Assembly: GCA_949130485.1 (NCBI GenBank)
Contig: OX422184.1
Location: forward strand, 5,622,655 to 5,686,654
Reading direction: 5' to 3'
Length of the DNA stretch: 64,000 nucleotides
Source: Agelas oroides
Lineage: Eukaryota > Porifera > Demospongiae > Agelasida > Agelasidae
In this document: one piece after another, positions 42,661 through 55,392 of the stretch
Layout of the letters: the number at the start of each line of letters is the position of its first letter
How positions within the stretch are numbered: the stretch's first letter is position 1
Made by a program: the position numbers and the translations under genes
Notes under the pieces: generated by a model
What the model was told of the DNA's origin: nothing
The model's database searches: none
What the model saw: only the letters and a program-made list of their open reading frames with translations

Positions 42661-45313
42661 TTATACATGCATGTACCTGCCATAGTCAGTGACATCCTGA
42701 AACTCTAGTATTTCTCCTCTGGTACTAGGAACTTCATCCTCCAGACCAGAACTGGCAAGCCTTTGGTGAGGAACTTGTGCCAAATTTCGTATGTACTTCT
42801 GGGCTACCATAGGTCCATACGAGATTTCTTTTGTATGTTTGACAATCTGAGTCTTTCGCACTTGCCTCTTGTGCGACATATACCAGCTGTATACATAGAG
42901 AAATAATGATCAGCTTCAACTGAGCACATACAGATGTTGATATATAGTTAAGGCTACTCTATGAGTTATTTTTGTGATAAAAGCACAAGGCTTCTAGCTA
43001 TAAAAACACAGTACACTTCATGTAGCTATATGATTGATGGAAAGTAGCAATCCTGCCATCCTATATTGTAGCCCTCTCTAGCCTCATTTTATGTTCAGTG
43101 TATGTATTCCAGTAAACGATGTAACCTAACTGTGAAGTTGTGGGTTGCAAGCAATCACAACATGTGCAGTTTCACATGTGTTGGCTTTATGAATTTACAA
43201 TACAATACTAGCTAGTATAAATCAAAATACCATAGCTACACCTATCTTTGAGTAACTATAAAAAGAAAAAAAATTTGACTCACATAATAGTATTTTAGAG
43301 GGTACCAAACTAGCCTCGTACCCAGGCCACATGGCGTGGGTACGAGGCTAGTACCAAACATTCATCAACACTTACACATGTTTCCTTCCCCAAAAGAAGC
43401 AGCAAGCCAGCCCTGTCACTAGTACCACCACCACAACAAAGCAGACCACTACTATCACCACAAGAGGTGCAAAGTTGCCCCTAGACTCTGAATGTAATAC
43501 AGCAGGTACAGTCGGATCAGGATCAGTGGCATTGCGCACTTCACTCTGATTGCCATCTACTCCAAACAACTGAAAAGCAATTGGTAAAATACTTATAAGG
43601 TAGCAATGCCAAAAATACTTTCTATCCATGCACTGAAATAAAGTGTCATCATCTACTCACACATTACAATGAGTTATCAATGAACCACAATTTTTTGAAA
43701 CTTACTTGAAACTGGCACCAATCGATATTAATATTGATTGCAGCAAACAGACTATAGTTTGCAGGTGGATTGGTGTAAACTCTGTCATCACTGCACTGCC
43801 CTTGAACAATTCTTGCCTGTTCATCAGTTGCAAGTGTAACTCTGTGCACATTTGGGCCAGGGGTAACTACCACTATCACCCTGGGTGGAGAAACATTAAC
43901 TTGACAAATCATTCTCTATCATCGTGCAGAGAAATATACCCTGCTACTTCTTGCACAATACACAAGCAAAATTTATACATTCAATGTGCAGCTACCCAAG
44001 CTAAGAACTAACCCATGTTTTGCAGGTGAAGGAGGAACAGAGATTCCACGAAATGATGGTTGGATTACTTGTATGATATGAGCCTTGGGGTGTTGAAAAA
44101 GTGCCACAACAATGTCTTCAAACGTCTCCAGGACAACTGGGCTGAGGAACTCATCAGTGTTGTAGTTGGTAATATAGAATTCTGCCCTCAGGCTTTGTTG
44201 GATATTACCTAAATTAACAAATTGCACAAGTCACTTAGCTACAAGCCTGTATTTGTAAAATGAAGTTCTGCATGTCTTTCCTTACGTAAACATTCAGTAA
44301 TTTACTGTTACAAAGAGAGCTGTTAATGTTGCATAATATTACCTTCAGTGATTGAGATAACCACCTCCCTGGTGACAGTTTCAAATGTGTCCATTCTAAT
44401 AGCAGACACCTGCATAAATGTTTCAGAAACTTGGATAACAGTGCAGGTGTGCAACGACCATGTATGCATACATCATATGTATATATGATAGTTGGAGGCC
44501 ACTCCAATGTTTCTGATCACCACCCACATCATTTTTTGGTGATTTGAACAAAAAACGTAAATATTCTGCACAATTCATGCACATTAGTGTCAATGATGGT
44601 TCCCTAAAATAGGGGTGTAGTCATTTCCAAAACAATCAGCAACTACTGGGGAAGAATAAAACAAGGTACACACCCACATCAAAAGTAAATTTTCAGCTGA
44701 CCAGAAACAAGGATGGCCTAAATCAACTGCCAGTGGCCGGAGCACATATGGCTTAAAAATCAACTTTTGTGAATTTGCAGTGGGTCTCTGAGATACAGAA
44801 TCTTGGAAAGTTTCCTCACCATAATGAGTACAGTACACCTACACAACTCATGCATATGGCATGGAAGACTTTCCAGTGAGCATAATATTCACTGAATGAT
44901 CATAGCGACAGTTGTCACTCACCTCTAATGTAATGTTCCCTATGTCATTTGCTGCTGGGGTACCAAAAATGTACGCTGGTGAGACTCTATTGACTTGTAA
45001 TACTGATAACCAGCTTGGCAGACCAGCATGACCAGCCACAGCTGCTGAAAACTCTACCTCTGAAAAAAACAAAACAATTAATATCAACACTGGGGCTTCG
45101 TAACTTTACCGTTCCCTGAAATCAGCGAGCTCCTCGCCTGATGACTAGCGACTTACCCGTAGCAACACCGACAGCAGAGAAAATATCCTCTCCTCTCAGC
45201 TCACAGCTGAAAAGAAACCCAGGTTGGACTTCTGTACTTGGACATAGCGCAAGCACATCCACTAAAGTGAGACTGAACACCACCACTATCGGAATTCTGC
45301 TACAGACACCCAT
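42661..45313 (-). CDS. SGCE: Alpha/epsilon-sarcoglycan
   Basis: Single-pass membrane glycoprotein; in vertebrates part of the dystrophin-associated complex linking membrane to matrix. Seven in-phase exons: 45313-45157, 45059-44923, 44409-44343, 44208-44013, 43880-43706, 43569-43376, 42886-42661; about 383 aa (human alpha 387, epsilon 437). The ATG at 45313 was chosen over 45370 because it opens a signal peptide (MGVCSRIPIVVVFSLTLVDV). Family landmarks: LPSWLSVLQVNRVSPAYIFG with GTPAANDIGN (human GSPTAENVGK), TFETVTREVVISI, AEFYITNYNTDEFLSPVVLE, and IDWCQFQ (human IDWCKIS). A transmembrane helix around residues 277-304 (LVVIVVVCFVVVVVLVTGLA) is followed by a short basic tail. The last exon could end at TAA 42661 or splice on at GTACAT after 42677. 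The alpha and epsilon forms cannot be told apart at this depth; a single ancestral gene is likely. Confidence 0.9.
43311..43350. mobile_element. 40-bp element made only of two ends, perfect 9-bp target duplication
   Basis: TAGCCTCGTACCCAGGCCAC is followed at once by its near inverse (GTGGGTACGAGGCTA). GTACCAAAC flanks both sides (43302-43310, 43351-43359). It lies in the sarcoglycan intron after exon 6, about 25 nt from the 5' splice site. Confidence 0.9.
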
Positions 45314-45599
45314 CTCCTTGCGGCAAGAAAAAGGGGAGGGTCTCGTCTTCGCCGCACGTGCGCTTAACATGAATTACGTTATTGCAACCATCATTTTCTC
45401 ATGCCCAGGAAGGTATGGATTCAAGAGACCAGGCACTCCTGCACTCGGTATTGCTTGCAGCAAGACCACTTCTGCAGGTGACACATTCTACATAGGGGTC
45501 ATCCTTTATATTTTTAAGATGTGGTTCATTCAGATGCATGATTCCAAAATAACTACAATTCATGTTAATATTATGTATGCTCAACAATTTCAGTTCTGA

Positions 45600-48500
45600 T
45601 TAAATTCTTGAAGAATCTCTCCCAAACACGTGTGCTTTGATCCAGTCTCCCACCACCAGCAGTTTGGTCCTGGCAGAAGCACAATCACTTGCATATGCAG
45701 CTCTCCACAGCCACATTGTCCACCAACCACTCAGGGCACCTGCAGGATCATAACCATGTCAAATAAATGCCAGAAGAATAATATTAAGCAACCTGCAACT
45801 TTGCAGTAGAAGCCTCTGTAAGGTCCTGCACTCCGGGATTTAATGCTCTTATGACATAGCTAGCTGCTGCAAGAAGTCTACAGCTGCTGCAGCTACATGA
45901 TGGTAAAACACACTGGCTACGGCCCATCAGAAATGACTCGAGAAAGTTACAAATTTCAAGGGAGCACAAGGCAGATTTGAAATTATTCAGCTTGAGACTC
46001 CATCTCTTAAACTTATAAATTGGCAAAGCTAGCTGCAGAAGTTTTAAGATGCATAGAAACACGAACTGGCATGTGTATGTGAAAATACCAATAGACTACA
46101 TAATTAGCTTCTCTGTGCATGCACATTTACATCTGTGAATGTTTGATCATCCACAAAATCTTAATCCCACGCACATTCCAGCCATACAGCACGCTTACAA
46201 TGAAAAACCATCACAAGACTAGATTTGCACATTCTTGTTCACATGGTGATAATATAAAGGTCTTGATGGTTGGGGGAGATTGTTAGCTGTACAAAAAAGT
46301 GATGCAGCTGTCAGTAGTCAAATACACACATATGGTAGTTGTTGTCATGCAGTCATCGACTTGGGGTTTGGGTGTGGCTTATATGAATGGGCAGGGCAAA
46401 TCTTTTTGTGGAAGACCACTTACCAATAGAACCCACAAAATGAGAGTGTCCACGAAAATTTCTGGCTATATAATTATAGTAAACTTAACAACTACAGACT
46501 GGGTGGAAAACTTCCACATTAATCTCCAAATCTTGTACCTAGATTTAGTTTCTCTTACTGAGTGAGAGCCTAGGTATTAGAGGTTACCCTTTCCCTGGGG
46601 AGAGTGAATAGTGACTAACCAAAAATGGGAACTTGTAGCACAGCTCTGTTGTCACCCACATAAGCAAAAGATCCCAGGTGGCGATACTTAAATGGAGCAA
46701 GTCCCTTTTTCTCGAGATCCTCTGCAGTCTCTGACAGAATATTTCCATTAGTTCTGCTCAAAAGGTCTCCAAGGTATGATCCCTGTATAGATAGGATGAA
46801 GACAGCATGGTTGTTACTAGCTTCAGAACAAAGCTGACCCATGGCACAAGTCAGGGGCAGATCAAGGATTTCAAAAAGGGGGAGCTGGTACATGGTGACG
46901 GAGCATTCTTAGGTGGTCCAATATTGCACACAGGGGGGACGGGGGGAGGGAAAAGGGTGCATGTCTCCCCTCCCACACAAAGCGCAGAAAGCTCTAAAAA
47001 ACTTCTTTGTTAAGGTTCTGGAAAACACCATTTTTGAGCTTCTACCCTCGTCAAAATGGCACTCGAACGTCAAATGTCAACAAGATCAATATTTCGTCCT
47101 ACCACACAAAGCGAGGTGACTCCAAGTAACACTTTGGAAATGCTGTTTCTGAGTTTGGACACTATATAGTAAAAGCACCAAAGAATGGTACCGAGTCAAA
47201 CGTGAAGGAGTTGCTAGAATCAAAAGCTGGTGTTCGAATGTCGAAGAGATTTCTGAACTTGGACCCTCATTATGAGGCCCAAGAATGGTGCTCGGACATC
47301 CACAAGATGTCACAATTTTTGGCATCATTTGCTACCATTGGCATAGCTTTGTTCCCAGGCACGGAGGAGGGAGAGGAGAAAGAGCGCCTGGTACACACTG
47401 TTTGCGTATGCGCGCAATTATAGCAAAGGCCACGTGGTAGAATTAGGGGCGCGTACTAATATGACGATCAACGGTTCACGTGAATAGCATAAACTGTCAT
47501 AAAAATATTTCAGCTTTAGTTCTTGAGGACGCTATAAACATCGCTGCTACGTGCTCTGCCTGCTTTATACTGTCGGATACAAAGAGAAATGTCTGGTAGG
47601 CAGTGGTAGGAATCGACTTACTGAAAATGGTGGATAACAGCATAAAAGTATGTTTCCTTGGTAAACGCACTCAGTGGAGGCAACCTGTTATTTTCTTGAG
47701 CTTTATCTTGAGGTACCCAGCTACCACAAGGCATAGAACAGCATGATATAAAACTAACTCGAACAGAACACCAACTGGCACACAATGCAGCGATTTTATG
47801 ACATCACCAGTATACGTACGTACAAACACGGTCGCCACAGAATTCTGTGGTGATTAAGCGCATGCGCAAACAGTGTATACCAGGCGCTCTTTCTCCTCCC
47901 CCTCCTCTGAGGGAACGAGGCTATCATTGGCAATATAAAATATGGTCCACACACCTTGGCAAACTCTAAGGAAGGGAGCTGGAGCCCACCCTAGCCCCCC
48001 CCCCCCCCCCCCCCCCCCTTGCAAGTGCACACAACTCCACCCATAAAATGAATACAAAATTACTTTGGAATTACTCTCTATTATTAGCCTTGTTCCCAGG
48101 CCCCGCCCAGCTTTCCGTCGTTTAATAGTACGGTAAAGCGGGAGAGGGCCTGGTATCTTTTCTCACGTGAGTGACGTCAGGATAGAAAGGATGGTAGAAA
48201 GGGTTTAATTGTGCGTGGGTGCACTGGGCCCAGAACAGCGAAAAGAGCCAAGGTACCAGGTAACTTACAACATGTATCTAGCTAGCGGGAGGCGACTGTC
48301 TTACACACCAAGCGTTGAGTGTGTAGTTGGTTTAAAATACGCGAAACGCAGCTTGTTAGTTCTGCAAAATTTCGCCATTTTCCGATTACGTCATGCTCAC
48401 GTGAGAAAAGATACCAGGCTACTCTATTATGCCAAATTGAATTTCCTTCCAATATTCCTGGCTATGCGATATCTCACCTGTTGGGAAGCCACCTGTGCCG

Positions 48501-51500
48501 TGGCTGGGAGGCTCTTTAGTTTGCGATCCATTAGCCTGAGTGCCTCCTTAAATTCTCCAAAGTCTAGTCGCTGGTCTCCACTGGTGTCCATCTGCTCAAA
48601 CAATCTGAGGAAGTGGAGAGAGGAAAAGAGGGTGGGTGTGAGGGGGGGAATTGCATTGCAATTAAAAGAGATCGTGCAGTTGTTAGTGTCTATCAGGCTT
48701 TAGCAGCAATCACTTTGTACTACTAACCTAGCTATTCTATGTAGCTACCTTTTGCAATGATGATGAAATTAATAGACAGAACTATACACAGTCAATTTCT
48801 ATCAGCGTAGGCGTACAAATTTTTGATGGTTTACAGAGAATTCACTAGTAGGCAGTACTACATCTCATGGAAATTGGAACATGCATATTAGAGCTTTCAT
48901 GCCTAAGACACGGATTCAGTTTGACTATACAGGTTTTATGAACGAAAGAGCATGGGAGGGAGGGTGAAAGGAAGACGGGAAGGATGGTGGCAGAAAGGTA
49001 GGATGATAAGAACACGGGAGGATAGAATGGAAGATAAATGAACAGTAGATCCATCCTAGCGGAAGAAATTCAAATCTTGGAATTTTGCTAATTCAATTAT
49101 GCTGGAAGGCTCCTGCACTAATTATTTTTGAGCGAATCCAATTTAGCAGAAGAGTAGATACTAGGAAGCCTTCTTACTGTAGCAAACAAAACCACCAAAG
49201 TTACAGGAAGAAAGAAACCAGAACCAGAGATGGTGTTTTTCTCCAAACACTTGTTAAGGCACTGGTAAACTTCACCCAGATCATGTTCTTGTCAAAACAA
49301 GTCTGGGCAAAAGTGGTGGTAAGACTGAGAGATGATCTGATGTTTGAAGTTCTCTGCACACTATATAGTACTGCAAGCAACAAATGCTGTGGTGAAGAGA
49401 CCTCCTTGTGTTGCTAGTACTTTTCTTGGTAAATATGCTTACGTCTATTACAAGGACAGATCTAATGAAGTGACTCCCTGGAATTTTTCATGAATCTAAT
49501 ATTTAATTTCTACCATCCATCAGAACAATGTCGGTATACTGAAGGTAGGTCCAAAGAAATTGGGAGAAAGATAAAGTCGTTAGCAGAAGGGATATATGAT
49601 GCTGTCATGTTTGTACTTGGATTTACCGTAGTCTCGCGAAAGAGTGCCCACTTATGAAAGAGCGTCCACCCCCTACTTTTCGCCCAATTTCCTGTACAGG
49701 GTCAAAGTTTACTCGAATGAGCCCCCACCCTGGAGTGAGCTTCGCGTGGAGTTTGAGAAGCACAGTATGCGTATCTGAGGTAAGAGACTTTGTGTAATAC
49801 TTCACCGAAAGTTGCTACAAGGCATCTTTGCGTAGACGGACGTAGCTAATGCGGTGTGCACTGCGAGGTACACCATGACATGGTGCCATTCAGAGTGTTG
49901 TGTGCCATCAGGACTCGACTTTGAAGCCGCTGGTGGCTCCATTGTACGTTATTGTTTGTCCAATTATTTGCTTCAAGGGCATCGAGCCGCTGTAAACACG
50001 ACATTGGCGCTCTTTCGTGGTTAAATGCGGAAACACCCGAAAGAGCGCCCACCCCCCTCTTTGGCAGACTTGTAAGGTGCTCCACCCATAGGCCCTTTTT
50101 CGCGAGACTACGCTAATAACATCACCAAAAGTGACACGCGTAATCTTTCACCACGTACCTCTTGCAGTCGTTCTCCACATAGGTAAGTTGCACCTGTACT
50201 TGGGGATACTTGCGCTTTGCTGTCTCCATAAGGGCTAGGAACTCCTCACAACTCAGAGTACCATCCCCATTGATGTCGGCCATCTTGAACAGTTCTTCCG
50301 CTTGTTTGACCATGAGGTCTTGTTCAATGGTGGAGCAGTCGCCAAGGGCAAAAACCCCCTCGGCCCCACGTACACGGAGGAAGTTGTCTGTTAAAATGGC
50401 CTTCCTAGAATAGTAATAGTACAGGCTATAATGAAATTACTGTGGTTATAATATGTGGGTGTATGAAAGAAGGTACAAAATTCCATGTACACCTGATGGC
50501 TTCGTTCATTCCTAGTTGTACCATGCAGTATTCCCTCAATTAGACGCCACCTTCAAATGGTAGCTGCACAATCGGAAGCTCTGAGTGAAATAAATGCGCC
50601 CTTGAATAGTTAGCTGCAGTTAGGCGAGTATATGAACACGTGTACTAACAATTTCCTGCAATAGAGAGTGGCTGGCAATGAAATGGTCAACATAAGTACG
50701 TATTTGCGACCAAAAGGTCTCCACATAATACCCCCTACTTACAGCAAAGGCTGCAAAAGATGATTAACATAAGTACTTGCAACCAAACCAGTGAGGGTGG
50801 TTTACAGGGAGCACAATAAGTAAGAACTAGCCTCAGTAAGATCCACACAAAACAGAAAAAGTATGATGTTGCATGGGAATATACATGCTTGAAACACACT
50901 TCATTGTTCCAAAACACTACTGGAAATGAAGAGGATGGAGAAAAATGTCATGTGTAGCTGACAAACAGACACTTCCACGTATTAAAGGTCTTGCTACATT
51001 AACACAAATTATGTACCCTTTTCTCTGAGCAGGGATGTGTTCCATGATGGTTTTGGTGATGGGGACTGGGGCCACCCCAGTGGACCACACACAGATGCCA
51101 TAGGGCACTCTCTCGGTGACATTTGTGAGCTTGTCCTTGATGCACAGGTCCTTGGCTGTTACCTCTGTCACTCTAGAAAGATAAAAGTTATTCAGCTGAT
51201 AACTGAGCTACACTTTAAGGTGGCGGGATACTGTTCTGTGCGCACGGCACGCGCTAGCAATAAATTAAGATACCGTAATTTCTAATTGAACGTATATATG
51301 CGCATGTGCTATTCACTTTGAACTTTGAACTCAGCCGTTACGGTACTAGTTATCTAACTTTATTGTAACCAAAAATAAAGTCGTGGAGACGGATTTACGA
51401 CTAGTGAAGACGGTGAAACTACGCAAAAATACCGTGCGAAGGGCGACTCGAAGCAGTTTTTGCGATATCGCCTTCCGTTGCAACGTTACGTCCCGTTGTT

Positions 51501-53612
51501 TCAAGGAAATTTGGTAAGACAGTAAGTTTTTCTCATTCAAAACTTTCTATTTCGAGTACCGTTTACCGTAGCGGCAAAAACGTTTCGAGCCGCCCTCGAG
51601 TTTATTAATGCGCATCTCCAACAGCGAGATCAAGTCGCTAGCGTACTTCGTACTGTAGATTTTTGGTTAATAATCTGCGGGGACACTCGTGTGCTTACTG
51701 TGGCTACAAAGTGTGCTATTTCAACGGTTTTTCCTGTACACATTCACTACCCTCCCTGCTTCATATTCAGTAGGTTTTGTTGTGCTGGGATGAATTCTGT
51801 ACGAGAAATTATATGTTGATATATTTCATAAACCAGCCCACCGGGACTATCCTGCCACCTTAAAGAATGTGATCTTCCCTATTGTAACCACATTATTGCA
51901 AGAAAACGTTGTTTTAACTGGGCTACACTAACAGTGTTGGAAGGAATTCAGTGGGAGCTGATACCTACATAAACTTTACCAGCCCACCACTACAGGTGCT
52001 CTTCTGAGATACTGTACCACAGAAGCAGTAGGGGGGGTTAGTTATACAATACATAGGCGTCACACCCGGGGGGTCAGGCCCCTCCCCACTTTTTTAGCCC
52101 TCAAAGTAGGCGTGGTCATGTATTTATTAATAATTAGCTAGCTAGCTAGACGTTGTCAATCGATTGATCGATTATTGTACTGTATTGCAATTTTTGGACG
52201 AAGGATACTTGGCTTGCGTTTTCGCGTGTATGACTGGTTGTACATAGTACTTATGTACCTCACGCTAGCGCACTGTATACGCGCTTTTGAGGGGTGTGGC
52301 AGGGGCGTGACCTCAAATTTTCACACACGCTTACTGAAACAATAGCCCCCCCCCCCCCCCCCCCCCCCCCCTCTCAATTTGCTTCCGACGCCTATGCAAT
52401 AGCAAATAGTTTCCTTGTTTGTTTTTCTGTGCTTATTTTCACATTCTAATAGGCCTTCAATGTAGTATGTATCTGCATTATTAGAAGTGATCAACAAACC
52501 CAAGGCAGAAAAAGGCAACCAGAGCTAGCTTTCCAAGATAGCCACTAGCTCATTGGTTTCTGCTATAAACGTGCCTATTCCCATAGAGTGCAACACATTT
52601 CTATTCCACTGTACCCGCAACATTCATACATGTATGTAAATATCTGCTGTGCAGAAGGTGTACTATACCTGGCATTTGTGATGACATTGATGTTATCAAA
52701 CTTGAACATCTCTTCAGTGTATTGGCTAATCTGTTGATCGTAGTTGTTGAGAACATGATCCTGGCTCTGTACCAATGTGACCTTGATGTCGTCATGGATC
52801 CCTGGATATATTTTGGACACATCCTCTCGGAGAAAATCCCTCACTTCGGCTGCAAATTCCACGCCTGTTGGCCCTCCACCCACCACCACAAAATGTAGCA
52901 ATCTCTTTCGTTCACTCTCAAGTTGGCCTGGGATGGAAGCCGTCTCAACCAAATCAATGACAACATTTCGAATCTTCTGCGCATGTTCAATTTCCTTGAG
53001 AAAGTGGCAGTTCTCCACTACCCCAGGCGTTCTGAAAGTATTTGTTGTTGCTCCCACAGCTACCACAAGGATGTCATAGCTGAGATGAAAGTCGGACACC
53101 TCCCCTACAATCCCTGACTTGTCTTTGCAGTGAACATGTTTATGATCTGGGTCAATATCGACACACTCTGCCTCAAGAAAATGCATGTTGGCGCCACTAT
53201 GGTGTTTTCGCATAAGCTTTCTAAACGGTTCGACAATACTCCTCGACTCGACTGTACCAACAGTCACGCTCGGTAGAAGGGGCGTAAAAAGGAAGTAGTT
53301 TCTGGGAGAGACCACTGTAACATCAAACTGGTCGGGTTCCAGATGGTTAATGACGCTGAGGGCTCCCCACCCTGTCCCCAAAATCACCACCTTCTTCTTT
53401 CCTCCCGCAAACTTGGGCCGGGTGAGCTTCTTGATCGTCTTCCAACCGTAGTAGCTGCCAGCTACCACCGCAACGGTAGCCGTTGTCCACTTGAAGAAGC
53501 GCCATTTCCGACTACCCTTTTTCCCAGTTCGGCTACTTGCCTGTCGGATAAATTTTGCCGGCAAGGCTCGAGCGAGGGACAGAGAACTTGCAACAACACG
53601 TACCAGGGACAT
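45600..53612 (-). CDS. Type II (alternative) NADH dehydrogenase with two EF-hands, mitochondrial
   Basis: Single-subunit flavoprotein that passes electrons from NADH to ubiquinone without pumping protons, as in plant NDB and fungal NDE enzymes. Six in-phase exons: 53612-52669, 51172-51017, 50404-50159, 48604-48478, 46782-46620, 45739-45600; 591 aa. N-terminus MSLVRVVASSLSLARALPAK looks like a mitochondrial presequence, then a hydrophobic segment about residues 43-56. First nucleotide fold VVILGTGWGALSVI (about 75-88), second FVVVGGGPTGVEFAAE (241-256), and FALGDC typical of the FAD-binding C-terminal motif. EF-hand 1 DINGDGTLSCEE (about 410) and EF-hand 2 DTSGDQRLDFGE (about 455) both keep all calcium ligands. 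C-terminal PFKYRHLGSFAYVGDNRAVL and WWTMWLWRAAY are the family membrane anchor. Introns carry elements at 47344, 48085, 49626, 51219 and 52045. The N-terminal transmembrane segment suggests the outer face of the inner membrane. Confidence 0.94.
47344..47923. mobile_element. 580-bp TAGCCTCG-family element, 9-bp target duplication (8 of 9)
   Basis: Starts TAGCTTTGTTCCCAGG and ends GGGAACGAGGCTA; inverted ends of about 65 bp include GAGCGCCTGGTACACACTGT and its inverse. Flanks CCATTGGCA and TCATTGGCA differ at one base. Intron 4 of the NADH dehydrogenase gene. Confidence 0.8.
48085..48421. mobile_element. 337-bp TAGCCTTG-family element with perfect 9-bp target duplication
   Basis: Starts TAGCCTTGTTCCCAGG and ends GATACCAGGCTA; inner CTTTTCTCACGTGAG pairs with CTCACGTGAGAAAAG. 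CTCTATTAT flanks both sides (48076-48084, 48422-48430). A related left end is at about 56516-56640. Intron 4 of the NADH dehydrogenase gene. Confidence 0.85.
49626..50113. mobile_element. 488-bp TA-flanked element, CCGTAGTCTCGCGAAAGAG termini
   Basis: Left CCGTAGTCTCGCGAAAGAG and right TTTTTCGCGAGACTACGC are inverted with TA outside. Several AAAGAGCGCCCACCCC motifs lie within. The nearest end is 45 bp from the NADH dehydrogenase exon 3 donor. Solo ends at 33239 and 34494. Confidence 0.75.
51219..51859. mobile_element. 641-bp TTAA-flanked element, GGTGGCGGGATA termini
   Basis: TTAA at 51215-51218 and 51860-51863 bounds GGTGGCGGGATACTGT and TATCCTGCCACC. No transposase. Intron 1 of the NADH dehydrogenase gene, 43 bp from exon 2. 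Confidence 0.75.
52045..52396. mobile_element. MITE-like element, CATAGGCGTC termini, with 26-C run
   Basis: CATAGGCGTC on the left and GACGCCTATG on the right are inverted; short CAATA-like flanks. It includes (C)26 at 52346-52371. Similar C runs occur at 47995-48018 and 40158-40182. Confidence 0.5.
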
Positions 53613-55009
53613 GATTGTTTATTAGCCACTATTGTAAAGCCAGGAAGTAAACGAGCGCATGGGCTGGGCTATCACGATGAAATTGATATCTGGGTGGGGC
53701 TAAACTAAGTACAGGAGGCCATTATTCTAGTCTCGTAACTCTCGTTCCCAGACTATTTTTTTTTGTAGAAATGGGGGCGAACGAGCTCTTGCTTGCAAGG
53801 TTAGCTTAGTCTCGCGTAGCCTCGTTCACAGGTTCTCGTGCGTGGGCGGAGAGTAGCGAGAAGTCATTTTGCAGACAGGAGCCTGCAAGTTACAAAGTAA
53901 CTAGCCATTTTGTATTTGACTATCGATAGGCTAGTACTATTCTACTAAAACCAGGCAAGACGCAAGACAGTGAAGACAGTAGAACGTGAAGGCGCCAATG
54001 CCGGAGGGAGGGGCTCAGATGGGGATAATCCGCGTGATTTTTCATAATGCGCGCATGCGCAAATCTGTCACATGCAGTACCTCGAGGTTCGCTCAGATGG
54101 TTAGTCATGAAGTGTCTTCCTGGTATGTAGCCCTGGTAAGTATCTGCAGCAATCACACACACCACAGCGTCTCGTAGTTCTCTTAGCAGTGTTTTAATTG
54201 CCATTTGTGATCTTTTTGCAGTTCCTGATCTCATTTTTCACTGATCTGGTTTGGATACTCGAGGTATTCCGTTTTCATTGTTCGTGAAATGAGGAGATTT
54301 GAGCTGGTTACGAGAACAGCGGAGTTTCGAGAAGCGCTACCAATATCCGAGGTAAGAAACTTGTGTGTTATTGTACTTTCCTTTGTCAAAATTATATGAA
54401 CCTTGTGCTAAGCCTATGAGGCCACTATTTGTTGAATATTAGTTTCTCATCAGGAGCTTTCTGTGAAGTTCATGGGGGCAAGCGACCATTACCATTATCT
54501 CATTATTCGTTGACTGCAAATATAGTTTGGGTCATGGACTCAAGAGGCCGCAGCTCTTGTGATATAATCACGAAATATAGCATCTGCGGGGGTGAGTGCT
54601 CCAATGTTTTCGTGAAGTAGATACCTTTTAGCTGGTTTGCAATATGCTGGACAGTAACATCCATGGGAAAAGTTGTCGACTTCCGATGCCTAGGTCTGGC
54701 AGTACCAATCAGGTTGCAAAACAACCACTTTTACACGTGACATTTGTCCACTCAACAAAACTCGAAAATTAATTTATGAGCACGGACTACATCTCAAAAG
54801 TTGGTGAAAAACAGTTTTCGAATGTGCAGAAGGGGCGCAAGTCCGAAGAGTCTAAGATCGAAGTTTAGTATAGTTGGTTGCGGGACCGGCTTACCATACT
54901 TCACAGCTCCAAGTGTACATATAAAAAGTGCATCATGGAACTCAACAGAGCTGTAGATGCATCAAGGACGAAGAGCAAAATTGTAAATAGCTTGCGCTGC
55001 TACCAAGTA
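53613..55009. other. Region upstream of the NADH dehydrogenase gene
   Basis: No gene supported. TAGTCTCG and GTAGCCTCGTTCACAGG ends occur at 53730-53845. A 73-codon minus frame (54503-54724; RKSTTFPMDVTVQHIANQLK) looks protein-like but is unplaced. 54330-54390 resembles 49760-49800 and is probably repeat. Confidence 0.4.
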
Positions 55010-55271
55010 CCGTATAGCAGGAAACTTTCGAGGGAGAAAAACTCTCGCGAATTTCAAGGTTTTGTGGCTATTCGTGAAAGTTTTCTCTGTGAAATTTGGG
55101 GGCGTATCATCTTTGGCGGCACCAGCGAGCAATCTGGGAAAGTTTTCTCCGCGAAAATCTTATTTTCCACCAATCTGCGAAAGTTTTCTCCGTGAAAATC
55201 TTATTTTCCCCCAATTCGCGAAAGTTTTCTCCCGCGGAAGTTTTCTCCCACGAAAGTTTCTCGCTATACGG
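55010..55271. mobile_element. 262-bp TA-flanked MITE with internal repeats
   Basis: CCGTATAGCAGGAAACTTTC and CGAAAGTTTCTCGCTATACGG are inverted ends with TA flanks. GCGAAAGTTTTCTCC-type units repeat inside. A solo end (CCGTATAGCGAGAAATTT) is at about 18055. Confidence 0.75.
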
Positions 55272-55392
55272 TATAGTACTGATATTGCATGGCAGCTTAT
55301 TAAATCACATGACAATTATTACTAAAGTGGGAGTGTCCTACGTTGATCACATGAATGATGACATGCTGGAAGTCGACAGCTTTCCCTGCGGT

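Noticed and set aside
44848-44922. Continuation of the sarcoglycan frame past exon 2 (VSDNCRYDHSVNIMLTGK)
   Set aside because: A GTGAGT donor at 44922 and the following exon 44409-44343 restore the family sequence (TFETVTREVVISI); the continuation is intron.
54288-54352. Exon-like ATG frame (MRRFELVTRTAEFREALPIS) followed by GTAAGA on the plus strand
   Set aside because: The same text in diverged form (GAGTTTGAGAAGC...TATCTGAGGTAAGAGAC) occurs at 49750-49795 inside a transposon, so this is repeat sequence.
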